Notes: generated from the sequence alone by a model not told the origin. 64,000 nt of DNA from Listeria cossartiae subsp. cayugensis (GCF_014229095.1 NZ_JAARZC010000001.1:1178001-1242000), one strand, 5' to 3'. Counted from the stretch's first letter, positions 35,830 to 46,910 are shown. A program made the numbers and translations.

Positions 35830-37605
35830 TTAGTTCGATTCTTTTTTCACCGTTTCTAATTTCAATTCAGCAAGTTGAGCGGCACTAACCTCACCTGGCG
35901 CATTTGTCAGTGGATCTACTGCGCTTCCTGTTTTAGGGAATGCAATCGTGTCACGTAAGTTGTTTCGACCAGCTAAGATCATTACAATGCGGTCTAATCC
36001 AAGCGCGATACCACCATGAGGCGGCGTACCATATTCTAACGCATCCATTAAGAAGCCAAACTGTTCTTTCGCTGATTCATCCGTGAAACCTAGCGCGCGG
36101 AACATCGATTCTTGTACTTCTTTTTTATAAATACGCAATGAACCGCCGCCGATTTCATATCCGTTCAAGACGATATCATACGCTTCTGCCATTACCTTAG
36201 AAGAATCTGTTTCAAGAAGTGGAATATCTTCTTCTTTTGGCAAAGTGAATGGATGGTGCGCAGATACATAACGACCAGCCTCTTCGTCATATTCAAATAA
36301 CGGCCAATCTGTTACCCATAAAAAAGCAAGTTCTTCTTCATTGATTAAGTTTAAGTCTTTACCAAGCTTATTACGAAGTGCACCAAGCGATGCTGCAACG
36401 ATATCTGCTTTATCAGCCGCGAATAATAATAAGTCGCCATCTTCAGCTTGAAGTGCTGCTTGTAGTTCAGCCGCTTTGTCTTCAGGGAAGAATTTAGCAA
36501 TCGGTCCTTTTAATTCGCCCGCTTCTACTTTAAGCCACGCAAGACCTTTCGCACCGTAGTTAGCAACAAAAACGCCAAGTGCATCTAAATCTTTACGAGA
36601 AAAATTAGCTGCGGCCGCTTTTGCGTTGATTGCTTTCACTTCGCCACCGTTTTCGATTGCGGATTGGAAGACTTTAAAATCAACATCTTTAACAACTTCG
36701 GAAACATTTTGTAATTCTAAACCGAAACGAATATCCGGTTTATCACTACCAAAACGATCCATTGCTTCCTTATAAGTCATACGAGGAAACGGTTTGTCGA
36801 TAGTAATGTTTTTCGCTTCTTTCACAACATCTACTAGCATGTCTTCCGTAATCGCTTGAATTTCTTCTTTTGTTAAAAAGCTTGTTTCTAAATCGATTTG
36901 CGTAAATTCTGGTTGACGGTCACCGCGCAAATCTTCATCACGGAAACAACGAACGATTTGGTAATATTTGTCAAAACCAGCCGTCATTAATAACTGTTTT
37001 AGGATTTGTGGAGATTGTGGTAACGCATAGAAGTTACCAGGATAAACACGGCTCGGTACAAGATAGTCGCGCGCACCTTCTGGCGTACTTTTAGTTAAAT
37101 AAGGTGTTTCGATATCAAAGAAACCAAGTGCATCTAATTTATTGCGGAACGTTCTTGTTACCGTATGACGCATTTTGAAAATGTTATTCATTTCCGGGCG
37201 ACGTAAATCTAAGTAACGATATTTCAAGCGAAGTTCATCCGAAACATTCACGCCATCTTCAATATAAAATGGTGGTGTTTTAGATGTATTTAAAATTGTA
37301 ATCTCTTCTGCTAAAACTTCCACTTTCCCTGTTGCTAATCTGTCATTAATGGCTTTTTCGCCACGAGCGTGCACTTTCCCTTTAATAGTCACGACAAATT
37401 CGTTTCGAACGCTATCGGCAATTTCTAATGCTTCTTTGGAAAATTCAGGATTGAATACTACTTGCACAATTCCTTCACGATCACGTAAATCGATGAAAAT
37501 TAACCCACCTAAATCGCGACGTTTTTGCACCCAGCCATGAAGGACAACACTTTGACCGATATGGGTTTCGTTTAACTCTCCGCAGTAACTTGTACGTTTT
37601 TCCAT
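35830..37605 (-). CDS. aspS: Aspartyl-tRNA synthetase
   Basis: A 591-aa bacterial-type AspRS. An N-terminal OB anticodon-binding domain ([22 protein letters not shown]) precedes the class II core with motif 2 ([18 protein letters not shown]) and motif 3 ([14 protein letters not shown]), split by the GAD insertion domain (about 280-420). A single AspRS may be non-discriminating if tRNA-Asn is amidated, which cannot be judged here. It follows hisS by one base and shares its T-box leader. Confidence 0.98.
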   Translation of the reverse strand: MEKRTSYCGELNETHIGQSVVLHGWVQKRRDLGGLIFIDLRDREGIVQVVFNPEFSKEALEIADSVRNEFVVTIKGKVHARGEKAINDRLATGKVEVLAEEITILNTSKTPPFYIEDGVNVSDELRLKYRYLDLRRPEMNNIFKMRHTVTRTFRNKLDALGFFDIETPYLTKSTPEGARDYLVPSRVYPGNFYALPQSPQILKQLLMTAGFDKYYQIVRCFRDEDLRGDRQPEFTQIDLETSFLTKEEIQAITEDMLVDVVKEAKNITIDKPFPRMTYKEAMDRFGSDKPDIRFGLELQNVSEVVKDVDFKVFQSAIENGGEVKAINAKAAAANFSRKDLDALGVFVANYGAKGLAWLKVEAGELKGPIAKFFPEDKAAELQAALQAEDGDLLLFAADKADIVAASLGALRNKLGKDLNLINEEELAFLWVTDWPLFEYDEEAGRYVSAHHPFTLPKEEDIPLLETDSSKVMAEAYDIVLNGYEIGGGSLRIYKKEVQESMFRALGFTDESAKEQFGFLMDALEYGTPPHGGIALGLDRIVMILAGRNNLRDTIAFPKTGSAVDPLTNAPGEVSAAQLAELKLETVKKESN

Positions 37606-37606
37606 T

Positions 37607-38884
37607 TTATTTCTCCCCCTTGGTGTTTATTAATTTTTCTAATATCGTTGTTTCAGACACAGCTTCTTGCTCGCCTGTTTCCATATTTTTCAATTGGTAG
37701 TTGCCTGTTTGTAGTTCTTCCTCACCAAGAATGATGGTGTAGATGGCATTTTTTCTATTGGCATCTTTTAGTTGTGCTTTGAATTTACGTTTTAAATAAT
37801 CTTTTTCCGCGCTAATGCCGTTTTGTCTTAATTTATTTACAAGAGTTACGGCTTTTAGTTCTGCTTCTGGTTGGGCAGTTATCACATATACTTCCAGCGG
37901 CTTTTTGGCCGGTATTTCGATATCCGCTTTTTCTAAGGCTAGTAAAATTCGTTCTACACCAATACCAAAACCGATTCCTGGTGTATCTGGTCCGCCAAAT
38001 TCTTTGACTAACCCATGATATCTTCCTCCACCACAAAGTGTCGTTTTCGCGCCAAAACCTTCTTCCACACTCATAATTTCGAAGGTTGTATGGTTATAAT
38101 AATCTAAACCACGAACCATCGTCGGATCAATTTCAAAAGGAACCCCAAGTGCCGTTAAGTAATTTTTTACATTTTCAAAATAGGCAACAGATTCTTCATT
38201 TAAAAAGTCCAAAATAGATGGTGCGGATTGAATAAGCGGATTATCATGATCTTTTTTGCAATCCAAAATGCGCAAAGGATTTTTGTGTAAACGCACTTGG
38301 CATTCCGAACAGAATTCATCAATATGCGGCTCAAAATGAGCAACCAGCGCTTCCCGATGTTTCAAACGGCTTTCTTTATCACCAAGGCTATTAATAACTA
38401 ATTTAATGTTTGTAAGTCCAATTCTGCGGAAAAACTCCATTGCTAGCGAGATAACTTCCACATCAATAGAAGGATCATCGCTTCCAAGTGCTTCAATACC
38501 CATTTGGGTAAATTGGCGCTGTCTTCCACCTTGTGGACGTTCATAGCGGAACATCGGCTCATTATAGTACATTTTGATTGGTTGGCTCACTTCGCCGTAT
38601 AATTTATGCTCAACGAAAGCACGAACAACAGAAGCAGTCCCCTCTGGTCTAAGCGTTAAACTTCTACCACCTTTATCTTCAAACGTGTACATTTCTTTCG
38701 ATACGATATCCGTGGAATCGCCAACCCCACGTTCAAATAATTCCGTATGTTCGAAAATCGGCGTTCTAATCTCTTCGTATCGGTAGTTTTCGCAAACTTT
38801 TTTAAATTCTGTTTCTAAAAAATGCCATTTGCTAACCTCTTCTGGCAAAATATCTCGTGTCCCTCTTGGTAATTGCAAATCCAT
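37607..38884 (-). CDS. hisS: Histidyl-tRNA synthetase
   Basis: A 425-aa class II synthetase. Motif 1 and the [12 protein letters not shown] segment, motif 2 ([18 protein letters not shown]), the HisA motif [10 protein letters not shown] and motif 3 ([15 protein letters not shown]) are intact, followed by the anticodon-binding domain (about 330-420). I chose ATG 38884, 9 bases after AGGAGG, over the ATG at 38890, which is only 3 bases from that site. First gene of hisS-aspS. Confidence 0.97.
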   Translation of the reverse strand: MDLQLPRGTRDILPEEVSKWHFLETEFKKVCENYRYEEIRTPIFEHTELFERGVGDSTDIVSKEMYTFEDKGGRSLTLRPEGTASVVRAFVEHKLYGEVSQPIKMYYNEPMFRYERPQGGRQRQFTQMGIEALGSDDPSIDVEVISLAMEFFRRIGLTNIKLVINSLGDKESRLKHREALVAHFEPHIDEFCSECQVRLHKNPLRILDCKKDHDNPLIQSAPSILDFLNEESVAYFENVKNYLTALGVPFEIDPTMVRGLDYYNHTTFEIMSVEEGFGAKTTLCGGGRYHGLVKEFGGPDTPGIGFGIGVERILLALEKADIEIPAKKPLEVYVITAQPEAELKAVTLVNKLRQNGISAEKDYLKRKFKAQLKDANRKNAIYTIILGEEELQTGNYQLKNMETGEQEAVSETTILEKLINTKGEK

Positions 38885-38921
38885 CACCATAAACCTCCTT
38901 TTTCTACTTCAAAATATAAAG

Positions 38922-39183
38922 AAAAACCCCCGTCACTTGTTATAAAAACAAGGGACGAGAGTTTATTTACACCCGTGGTACCACCCTAATTAGAACTATG
39001 AAAAGTCCTCACTTAAGTCAGTTAACGCCTGAATACGTTCTTGCTTACTGTTTTCAACAAGAAACCTCGAGAGTGTCTTTTCGGAAAATATGACTATCTT
39101 TATCCTTTCAGCCAAATGGGATAAATTCTCTGTATAGCATGGATTTTCGTACTTTTCTCTGTCGCTAGTTTTAAATATGAATT
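38922..39183 (-). ncRNA. T-box leader of hisS-aspS
   Basis: The minus strand has the T-box AGGGTGGTACCACGG (38986-38972). A strong terminator follows: CUCUCGUC-CCUUGUU pairs with AACAAGU-GACGGGGG, then U5 (38961-38922). Stem I has the AGUA motif (AAGUACG) opposite an internal loop carrying GACAC at 39077-39073. That loop holds an Asp codon GAC and a His codon CAC sharing one base. The leader would let a shortage of either tRNA be read; which frame dominates is not decidable here. Confidence 0.93.
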
Positions 39184-39189
39184 ATTCTA

Positions 39190-39218
39190 AGATTACTAAA
39201 AACACACTGAAAAGTCAA
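39190..39218 (-). promoter_or_regulatory. Sigma-A promoter of hisS-aspS
   Basis: Minus strand TTGACT (39213-39218), 17-base spacer, TAATCT (39190-39195), upstream of the T-box leader. Confidence 0.65.
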
Positions 39219-39333
39219 CATTTTGCCAGTTTTTTTATAAAATTCCACTTTCTAGTTCCATGAAAGCGCATTTTATGGTAACATTTTACTGTCAGATAAA
39301 AGTTTATGAGTATATGGGTGGTGTTAGCTTTAA

Positions 39334-40617
39334 ATGAAAAATAAATTCATTTTTATCACCGTTGTCTCCATTTTATTGATTGCAGCAGGTATATTTACAA
39401 CCATTGCGATGGCGAATGCGAATTCCGTTGTCGTCAAAGCAGAAGTCTTAAATGTCCGCAGCGGTCCTGGTTTAGCCTATGATGTAACGAGCCAAGCCAG
39501 AAAAAATGAAGTACTCCGGGTAGTCGGTGAAGAAAATCAATGGTACAAAGTGCAATTAGATAATGGGAATAGCGGTTGGGTTGCCAGCTGGTTAGTAGAA
39601 AATACTGACGTCAGCGCTGCAAGTAACAGTGTAGCTATTGTCTCATCTGATGGCGGCTTAAATGTCCGCGAAAAACCAAGTACCTCCAGTAATTCACTTG
39701 GCTTACTAAATAAAGGGGATCAAGTAACAGTAACTAGCCAACAAAACGGCTGGGCGCAAATCCAATATAATGGTAAAAGCGCATGGGTTAGCTCCGATTA
39801 CTTAACAATCCGTGAATCCGTTACGAAAGTTGATGAAAGTGAACTTCAAACAGTAACCATTCGCGACGACTCCACTAATATTAGAAATAAACCAAGCCGC
39901 GATGGTACCGTCATCGAAAAAGCAAATTCCGGCCAAGGGTTTGCTATCCAAGGAGTACAAGGTGACTGGTATAAAATTCGTACAACAAGCGGCGAAGAAG
40001 GTTATGTAGCTAACTGGGTTGTCGATGTTTCCGATAAAGGACAAACATCTAGCCCGCGTAGTAAAACAACTAAATTATCCGAAGCAACGATTGTTATTGA
40101 CCCCGGACATGGCGGCAATGACCCCGGTGCAAAAGGTGCAAATGGCACAATCGAAAAAGAAATGACATTAAAAACAGCTAAACAATTAAAAGAAAAACTC
40201 GAATCCAGAGGCGCGAAAGTAATTTTAACAAGAAACAGCGATAAATACATTTCATTAAAAGCAAGAACGAATGTAGCTGCTAAAAATAACGCCGATGTGT
40301 TTATTAGTATCCATTTTGATAGTTTAGAAGATACGAGTAAAGCAGTCAGCGGTCAAACAACCTATTATTATGATAATAGTGATAAATCGCTTGCTGAAAG
40401 TATTAATACAACGCTTGGGAACGACCTCCCTACTTCTAACCGCGGCTCAAGAGTTGGCGATTATTATGTAGTCAGAGAAAATTCACAACCGGCTGTACTT
40501 TTAGAACTTGGTTATCTAAGTTCCGCAAAAGATGAACGTAATATCAATTCCGCATCTTATAGAAGTCAAATTGCTGACTCTGTAACAGATGGCTTATCCA
40601 ATTACTTCTCTAATTAA
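39334..40617 (+). CDS. Secreted N-acetylmuramoyl-L-alanine amidase with SH3 repeats
   Basis: A 427-aa exported cell-wall hydrolase. A signal peptide (1-28, ending IAMANA) is followed by three bacterial SH3 domains (about 32-92, 97-158, 170-230), each with LNVR or TNIR and a G-W-type end. A zinc Amidase_3 domain (about 250-425) completes it, with ligands in VIDPGHGG, a Glu in IEKEMTL, His in ISIHFD and catalytic Glu in LLELGYLSS. The likely substrate is the MurNAc-L-Ala bond of peptidoglycan. The ribosome site GGGTGG is weak and 13 bases upstream. Confidence 0.93.
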   Translation: MKNKFIFITVVSILLIAAGIFTTIAMANANSVVVKAEVLNVRSGPGLAYDVTSQARKNEVLRVVGEENQWYKVQLDNGNSGWVASWLVENTDVSAASNSVAIVSSDGGLNVREKPSTSSNSLGLLNKGDQVTVTSQQNGWAQIQYNGKSAWVSSDYLTIRESVTKVDESELQTVTIRDDSTNIRNKPSRDGTVIEKANSGQGFAIQGVQGDWYKIRTTSGEEGYVANWVVDVSDKGQTSSPRSKTTKLSEATIVIDPGHGGNDPGAKGANGTIEKEMTLKTAKQLKEKLESRGAKVILTRNSDKYISLKARTNVAAKNNADVFISIHFDSLEDTSKAVSGQTTYYYDNSDKSLAESINTTLGNDLPTSNRGSRVGDYYVVRENSQPAVLLELGYLSSAKDERNINSASYRSQIADSVTDGLSNYFSN

Positions 40618-40657
40618 AAAAAGCGATCATTCAGATGACCTGAATGATCGCTTTTTT
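40616..40657. terminator. Bidirectional terminator between the amidase gene and dtd
   Basis: Eighteen-bp stem AAAAAAGCGATCATTCAG/CTGAATGATCGCTTTTTT around ATGAC, overlapping both stop codons of the convergent genes. Confidence 0.96.
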
Positions 40658-41108
40658 ATTTTCGCATTTCGTCTGAATCAAGCATAATTGTAACTGGACC
40701 ATGGTTGACAATTTTCACATCCATTGCTGCGCCAAACACCCCTGTTTCAACAATAAAACCTGCCTCTGAAAGCTTTTGATTAAATAAGTCATAAAGCGCT
40801 TCTGCTTTTTCGCCTGGTGCGGATTTTGTAAAGCTCGGACGTTTCCCTCTACTAACATCTGCATATAAAGTGAACTGAGATACGCTAAGAATAGCCCCAC
40901 CGCGTTCAGCTAAAGAAATATTCATCTTTTCCGACTCATCTTCAAAAATTCGTAGTCCAACGATTTTATTCGCTATATAGTCGACTATTTCTGGTGTATC
41001 GCTATGAGTAAATCCAACTAACAGACAAAGACCACCAGCTATTTCGCCGATAACTTCCTCTTCCACTCTGACAGATGCTTCATAACATCTTTGTAGTAGT
41101 ACACGCAC
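40656..41108 (-). CDS. dtd: D-aminoacyl-tRNA deacylase
   Basis: A 150-aa proofreading enzyme that removes D-amino acids (and Gly from tRNA-Ala) from tRNA. Both signature motifs are present: [10 protein letters not shown] with the catalytic Thr near 80, and NHGPVTI with the cross-subunit Gly-Pro. Normal length. It follows relA by 14 bases, the standard Bacillota pair. Confidence 0.96.
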   Translation of the reverse strand: MRVLLQRCYEASVRVEEEVIGEIAGGLCLLVGFTHSDTPEIVDYIANKIVGLRIFEDESEKMNISLAERGGAILSVSQFTLYADVSRGKRPSFTKSAPGEKAEALYDLFNQKLSEAGFIVETGVFGAAMDVKIVNHGPVTIMLDSDEMRK

Positions 41109-41122
41109 TCCGCTTCACTCCT

Positions 41123-43339
41123 TTAGTTCATTAATCTTCTTACAGTATAGACATCTGGAATTTGTTTAATTTTATCCACTACGCGTTGTAAATGGTTAAT
41201 ATTATGAATTTGCAGCGTAACAACTAAGGTTGCCATTTTATTATTATCGACTTTGGCATTGACGCCGTTAATATTGGAAGTCAAGCTATTGATTACTTGC
41301 AAAATATCATTTAATAAACCGTTGCGATTATAGCCATAAATTTCGATATCAACATTATAATCATTTTTAGCCTGCGAATCAGTGTCTTCCCAATCAACAT
41401 CGATTAGTCGTTCTGGCTCGATTGCTTGTACATTCGGGCAATCTTGACGGTGAATAGAAATTCCGCGACCTTTTGTAATGTAACCAACAATATCATCACC
41501 AGGTACTGGATTACAACATCTTGAAAGGCGGATCAGTAAGTTTCCTACACCTTGAACAACGACGCCCGCATTGTGTTTAATTTTCAGTTTTTCATTGTTT
41601 GCATCTGAATTAGATGGTTTATTCTCAGATTGTGTGAGCAACTTCTCGGTTTCTGCTTCGATTTCTCGCTCTTTACGTAATTTTTCTGTTAGGCGATTGG
41701 CCACTTGTAGCGCCGTAATGCCATTATATCCAACTGCCGCAAACAAATCATCTTCATGCGAGAAATTCAATTTATCCGCTAGTTTACGCAGATTTTCGGG
41801 AACCATAATTTTTTTCGGTTCGAATCCAAGCTGTCTGATTTCTTTTTCTATTAAATCGCGACCTTTTTCGACATTTTCTTCTTTTGCTTGTCGTTTGAAA
41901 AATTGTTTGATTTTGTTGCGTGCTTGGGACGTCTGAACTAATTTCAACCAATCGCGGCTTGGTCCATATGAATGTTTGGACGTTAAAATATCAATAATAT
42001 CGCCCGTTTTTAATTTATAATCTAACGTGACAATTTTTCCGTTAATTTTTGCACCGATTGTTTTGTTTCCAATCTCTGTATGGACACGGTAAGCAAAATC
42101 AAGTGGCACAGAGCCATTCGGCAGCTCGTATACATCGCCTTTTGGTGTGAATACGTAGACAACATCGGAAAATAAATCGAGTTTTAAACTTTCCATAAAT
42201 TCTTCGGCGTTATCCGATTCATTTTGATATTCTAAAATTTCACGGAACCACGTTAGTTTGTTATCGAAGGATGTTTTAGAGTTGACGACTTTACCTTCTT
42301 TGTAAGCCCAGTGTGCCGCAACCCCGTACTCAGCGATTTGATGCATTTCGTGTGTTCTAATTTGAACTTCAAGCGGTTCACCTTGAGGCCCGATAACGGT
42401 CGTATGAATCGATTGATACATATTGGACTTCGGCATCGCAATATAATCTTTAAAGCGTCCTGGCATCGGTTTCCAGCGCGTATGAATGATACCAAGAACA
42501 GCATAACAATCCTTGATACTGCTAACAACGATTCGAACTGCCAGTAAATCATAAATTTCGTTAAATTGTTTGTTTTGTTCGCTCATTTTCCGGTAAATCG
42601 AGTAGATGTGTTTCGGTCTACCAGAAATATCTGCTTGAATATTGAGTTCATCTAGGTTTTCATTGACGCCATCAATTACATCATGTAAATAGTGCTCTCT
42701 GGCATCCCGCTTTTGTTTCATTAAATGAACGATGCGGTAATATTGTTGCGGATTTAAATAACGTAACGCCGTATCTTCTAGTTCCCATTTTACGCGGGAA
42801 ATCCCTAGACGATGCGCAAGTGGTGCAAAGATTTCTAATGTTTCATTCGCAATTCTACGTTGTTTTTCTACTGGCAAATGTTTTAACGTCCGCATATTAT
42901 GCAAACGGTCTGCCAGTTTAATTAAAATAACGCGGATATCCTGCGCCATAGCAATGAACATTTTTCGGTGATTTTCTGCTTGTTGTTCTTCATGTGATTT
43001 ATATTTGATTTTACCAAGTTTTGTTACACCGTCTACTAGCATGGCAACTTCACTGCCGAAAACTTCTTCTAAATCTGCTAGCGTGACTGGCGTGTCCTCC
43101 ACGACATCATGCAAAAATCCTGATGCTACTGTCGATGGATCCATTTTTAATTCTACTAAAATGCCAGCAACTTGAATTGGATGAATAATATACGGCTCAC
43201 CTGATTTACGAAATTGTTCTTTATGAGAATCGCGCGCAAATTCATACGCTTTTTTCACAAGCGCTAGATGTTCCTGATTCATATAATGAGAAGCCATATC
43301 GATGACTTGCTCAGCTGTCAGATTTTGTTCTTTCGCCAT
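41123..43339 (-). CDS. relA: RelA/SpoT bifunctional (p)ppGpp synthetase and hydrolase
   Basis: A 738-aa Rel enzyme controlling the stringent response. The N-terminal HD hydrolase domain has FLHDVVEDT and LADRLHNMRTL. The synthetase domain follows, with YDLLAVRIVV and the QSIHTTVIGPQG stretch. TGS (VFTPKGDVYELPNGS) and a C-terminal ACT domain come next. The intact HD motif indicates both activities. Its leader carries an extended -10 promoter and a terminator-like hairpin 40 bases before the ATG. Confidence 0.97.
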   Translation of the reverse strand: MAKEQNLTAEQVIDMASHYMNQEHLALVKKAYEFARDSHKEQFRKSGEPYIIHPIQVAGILVELKMDPSTVASGFLHDVVEDTPVTLADLEEVFGSEVAMLVDGVTKLGKIKYKSHEEQQAENHRKMFIAMAQDIRVILIKLADRLHNMRTLKHLPVEKQRRIANETLEIFAPLAHRLGISRVKWELEDTALRYLNPQQYYRIVHLMKQKRDAREHYLHDVIDGVNENLDELNIQADISGRPKHIYSIYRKMSEQNKQFNEIYDLLAVRIVVSSIKDCYAVLGIIHTRWKPMPGRFKDYIAMPKSNMYQSIHTTVIGPQGEPLEVQIRTHEMHQIAEYGVAAHWAYKEGKVVNSKTSFDNKLTWFREILEYQNESDNAEEFMESLKLDLFSDVVYVFTPKGDVYELPNGSVPLDFAYRVHTEIGNKTIGAKINGKIVTLDYKLKTGDIIDILTSKHSYGPSRDWLKLVQTSQARNKIKQFFKRQAKEENVEKGRDLIEKEIRQLGFEPKKIMVPENLRKLADKLNFSHEDDLFAAVGYNGITALQVANRLTEKLRKEREIEAETEKLLTQSENKPSNSDANNEKLKIKHNAGVVVQGVGNLLIRLSRCCNPVPGDDIVGYITKGRGISIHRQDCPNVQAIEPERLIDVDWEDTDSQAKNDYNVDIEIYGYNRNGLLNDILQVINSLTSNINGVNAKVDNNKMATLVVTLQIHNINHLQRVVDKIKQIPDVYTVRRLMN

Positions 43340-43378
43340 TTACATTCACCCTCTTATCCCTTGTCATATATACAACTT

Positions 43379-43404
43379 AAAAACACCCAATAACTGAGTG
43401 CTCT
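43379..43404 (-). promoter_or_regulatory. Terminator-like hairpin in the relA leader
   Basis: Minus strand AGAGCACTCA pairs with TGGGTGTTTT (10 bp, three G-U pairs) around GTTAT and runs into T5. It lies between the relA promoter and start codon, so it could attenuate relA. Confidence 0.5.
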
Positions 43405-43424
43405 AAAAAATATTCTTGTCTAAT

Positions 43425-43433
43425 ATTATAGCA
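43425..43433 (-). promoter_or_regulatory. Extended -10 promoter of relA
   Basis: Minus strand TGCTATAAT, a perfect extended -10, about 86 bases before the relA start. The -35 is weak. Confidence 0.65.
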
Positions 43434-43504
43434 TGAGCCCACTTTGTTTAGAAAGCACTTTTCCTTGATTTTTCAGATTTTCTAGTACTTTCCGGCTTTT
43501 TCAA

Positions 43505-43539
43505 TCAAAAAACTACCCCTAAAATAATAGGAGTAGTTT
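43505..43539 (-). terminator. Terminator after apt
   Basis: Minus strand AAACTACTCCT/AGGGGTAGTTT with one G-U pair around an A/T loop, then T6. Confidence 0.9.
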
Positions 43540-43544
43540 ATTTT

Positions 43545-44066
43545 TTATAATTGCATCAAGATTAAACGGTCATAACCATTTAATTTTTTGTGTCCTTCTA
43601 GTTCTTTTAACTCGATTAGGAATGCACAACCAGCTACGATACCGCCTAGTTCTTCTACTAGTTTAATTGTCGCTTCGATTGTTCCTCCTGTTGCTAGCAA
43701 ATCATCGGTAATAAGTACGCGTTGACCTGGTTTGATGGCATCGCTATGCATCGATAATTTATTAGTTCCATATTCTAAATCGTATTCCATTTCGATTGTT
43801 TCACGAGGAAGTTTTCCTGGTTTACGAACTGGCGCAAAACCAATTCCTAACGCATAAGCAACTGGGCAACCAATAATGAAACCACGCGCTTCTGGTCCAA
43901 CAATAATATCAATTTTTAATTCTTTTGCATATTCCACAATTTTATCTGTAGCAAAACGATAAGCTTCTCCGTCATTCATAAGTGGCGTGATATCTTTAAA
44001 AACAATACCTTTTTTCGGCCAATCGTTCACAATCGCTACGTAATCTTGTAAATCTTTAATTTCCAT
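43545..44066 (-). CDS. apt: Adenine phosphoribosyltransferase
   Basis: A 173-aa purine salvage enzyme making AMP from adenine and PRPP. The PRPP-binding motif [13 protein letters not shown] is complete and [14 protein letters not shown] forms the base pocket. Its start overlaps the recJ stop by 11 bases, so expression is coupled to recJ. In Bacillota apt commonly lies between recJ and relA. Confidence 0.97.
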
Positions 44067-46407
44067 TTTCTAGTTCCTCCGCATTCGGGTAAATTGATGT
44101 TTCCATCATTGATTTCATCCAACTATGAAGCTCAGTATAATTGGAGTACAACAGTTTTTTTCTTGTAGTTATTTCTTCTACCTTTTGTTGATAAACAAGT
44201 GACTCGTCCAGATTACGTTTTTCAACAACTTCATTGATAATAATCTGACCACTATCCATTTTAGCAAATTCTAAATCAAAAAACACCTTTGACATGAAAT
44301 CTATTTGATCTTTATTCCAGCCAAACTTCTGCATTAGCCGTGGTGTGTACTTTTCGATTGGAAATGGTTGGAATTTTTTTATTAAACTATATAGCTCTGC
44401 AAACGCTACTCGGTCCGGTATTGCTGGGATTTGATTCCCTTCAGCCGCATCAAAATGGACAAAAATCCGTTCTGGTTTTGTTTCACGAACAATCGTTTCA
44501 ATTAATTCGATGTTAGTAGGCATATCCGCGAAAACAAGTTCTTCTGTCTCGAAATCAGCCGTAAAATCAGCTTTTTCATCGACTAAAATATACTTTTGTT
44601 CACCGAGCGCAGCAATCGTCCTTTCTTCAAAGCAAACGAACACTCTTGATGTGACTTTTTCTTGAAGGATTCTCGCCCATTCCGCCTTACTCCGCACATC
44701 AAAAAGTTGCCAGTGTGCGATATGAATATCCATCATTCGCAACTGTGGCTTTTTGACATTATTCCATTCATTGATGGACAATTCCCCAACGACATTCACT
44801 GCTGCTGAAGGAGAAATTTTGTCTACCAAATCACCGACGCCAAATCCGATAGAATCTAGTGTAGCATCACTATTATTCGTCGCAAGCATCGTTTTTAGAT
44901 GGGTTTTATCCGCCCCGATTCTCTTCGTCCCTTTCAGATGCATATTCTCTAAAAGGAAAATCGGTTTCGGATTGTCCATGCCGAACGGCGCTAATTTTTC
45001 TAACTGTGCAATAAACGCAACAGAAACATCCGCTAAATCGATTTTTTCTTCTATTTTTAAAGCTGGCCGAAAATCTTCTTCTGAAAGATAACTAGCTTCT
45101 TCTTGCAGTTTAGCTTCTAATTCAGCTAAGTTTTCAGCTGGCAACGTTAGTCCTGCCGCCATTGGATGCCCACCAAAAGCAGTCATTAAATCGCGATGTT
45201 TATCCAGCGCTTGATACAAATGAAACGCATCCACACTCCGACCAGATCCTTTGGCAATACCAGTTACCGGATCAATGCCGAGTACAATCGCCGGGCGAGA
45301 GTATGTTCCAACTAATTTCGAAGCAACAATACCGAGGATACCGGTATTCCAACCTTCTCCGTAAACAACGAGGACATTCCCTAACGTTTCTTTCGCTTCG
45401 ATTACTTCCATCGCGAGTTTCGTTGTATCTACTACGACTTGTTTTCGTTCTTTATTCGCATCGTCAATTTCTTCTGCTAAGAAAAGCGCCTCTTCTGGAT
45501 CTTCTGTTAAAAGTAAATCAGCAGCTGGATCAGCTGGACCTAAACGACCAACAGCATTAAGTCGCGGCGCCAAACCAAAACCAATTGTTTCTTCTGTCGC
45601 CTCTTCCAGCTTTAGGCTAGCTTTCTTGGCTAAAACAGAAAGGCCGATATTCGCGGATTCGCGCAATTGACGCAAACCAAGTTGCACGAGCAAACGGTTT
45701 TCATCTGTTAAAGAAACTAAATCTGCAACCGTACCAACAGCAACCAAATCAAGTAACTCTTTCGGCTCTTCTCCAAGTAACGCATGAGATAATTTATACG
45801 CAACACCAACACCAGCAAGCTCATCAAATGGATAAGCAGACTTTGGATGTTTCGGGTGAATAACCGCGACAGCTTCTGGCATTACTTCACGCGGCTCATG
45901 GTGATCTGTAACGATAACATCTAAGCCGATTTCTTTCGCATGTGTCATTACTTCCAGTGCTGCAATCCCATTATCAACCGTAATAATTAAATCTGTACCT
46001 TGATTTTTCGCCATATCAAATGCGGCAATATTTGGCCCGTATCCTTCTGTAAAACGATTAGGAATATAAAATTCGGCGTTCGCACCTAAATGCCGCAGCG
46101 TTTTCATTAACACGGCAATACTCGTAACACCATCCGCATCGTAATCGCCGTAAACTAAAATTTGCTCATTTAATTCTATCGCTTGCTTAATTCTAGCAAC
46201 TGCAAGATCCATCTCTGCAAATAAAAATGGGTCATAGCTTTCATATTTTTCTGGGTGGAAAAATTTATCGAATTGTCCTTGCGTTGTAATTTTTCTTTTC
46301 CAAAGTAGTTTGGCAAGTGGAAGCGAGATTTTTAGCTGTTCCGCTAATTGGCTAGCTTTATCTTCTGCTGCTTCCTCGATATTCCATAAGTATTTTGAAT
46401 GAATCAC
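44056..46407 (-). CDS. recJ: Single-strand-specific 5'-3' exonuclease RecJ
   Basis: A 783-aa DHH-family exonuclease acting in recombination and repair. The core has [16 protein letters not shown] (motif I), [12 protein letters not shown] (DHH motif) and the DHHA1 part with [15 protein letters not shown] and [10 protein letters not shown]-terminal extension of about 200 residues of the Bacillales type follows. The start is GTG at 46407 after AGGTGGGG; an ATG one base out of frame meets a stop immediately. It comes first in recJ-apt. Confidence 0.95.
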
Positions 46408-46474
46408 ATTACCCCACCTCTCAACCTTCCTATTATATCGAAAATCACTAGAAAAACCAAGAGGAATCTTCAAA

Positions 46475-46504
46475 ACAAAAAACGCCAACTTCAAAAGTCA
46501 GCGT
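46475..46504 (-). terminator. Terminator after the LapA-like gene
   Basis: Minus strand ACGCTGACTT pairs with AAGTTGGCGT (one mismatch) and is followed by T6. Confidence 0.85.
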
Positions 46505-46512
46505 CCATTTCT

Positions 46513-46857
46513 TTATTTCGTTGTATCTACTACTTTTTCAGTATCTCGTTTTTCCACTTGAGAGGAATGAGTTTTCATTGCTTTAGCAGCCGCCAGTTGA
46601 CGTTCTACTTCTGCTTTTTCGGCTGTTAATTGCTTTACTTTTTTCTTCATTCCACGAGATTTCGCGATATTTAAGAAAAAGATAATCAAGCAACCGCAAA
46701 GAACCGACCCAATAATAATTAAAATTAATGGCCATTCTGCTTGAGCAAATAAAAAGTTCACTTCTACTGGATCTACATTGATAACTGCAAATATTGCAAT
46801 AATAAGTGCTAAAATAATTCCCGCAATTACTTGCCACTGTACTTTATTTTCTTTCAT
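46513..46857 (-). CDS. LapA-domain membrane protein (DUF1049)
   Basis: A 114-aa protein with two membrane helices (about 6-27 and 38-62) and a cytoplasmic coiled-coil tail (about 68-95, KKVKQLTAEKAEVERQLAAAK). The pattern AVINVDPVEVNFLFAQAEWPLILIIIGSV is characteristic of the LapA/LapB-associated DUF1049 family. In E. coli LapA works with LapB in envelope assembly; a role in Listeria is unknown. It is a single gene between the secDF and LapA terminators. Confidence 0.82.
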   Translation of the reverse strand: MKENKVQWQVIAGIILALIIAIFAVINVDPVEVNFLFAQAEWPLILIIIGSVLCGCLIIFFLNIAKSRGMKKKVKQLTAEKAEVERQLAAAKAMKTHSSQVEKRDTEKVVDTTK

Positions 46858-46910
46858 TTTTTTCTCCTCCTTGCAACAATTATCTTACTATTTACCCGTT
46901 TCCAGCCTAT

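Noticed and set aside
45162-45560. 132-codon open frame antisense to recJ
   Set aside because: Shadow of the recJ DHH region; no ribosome site and no family resemblance.
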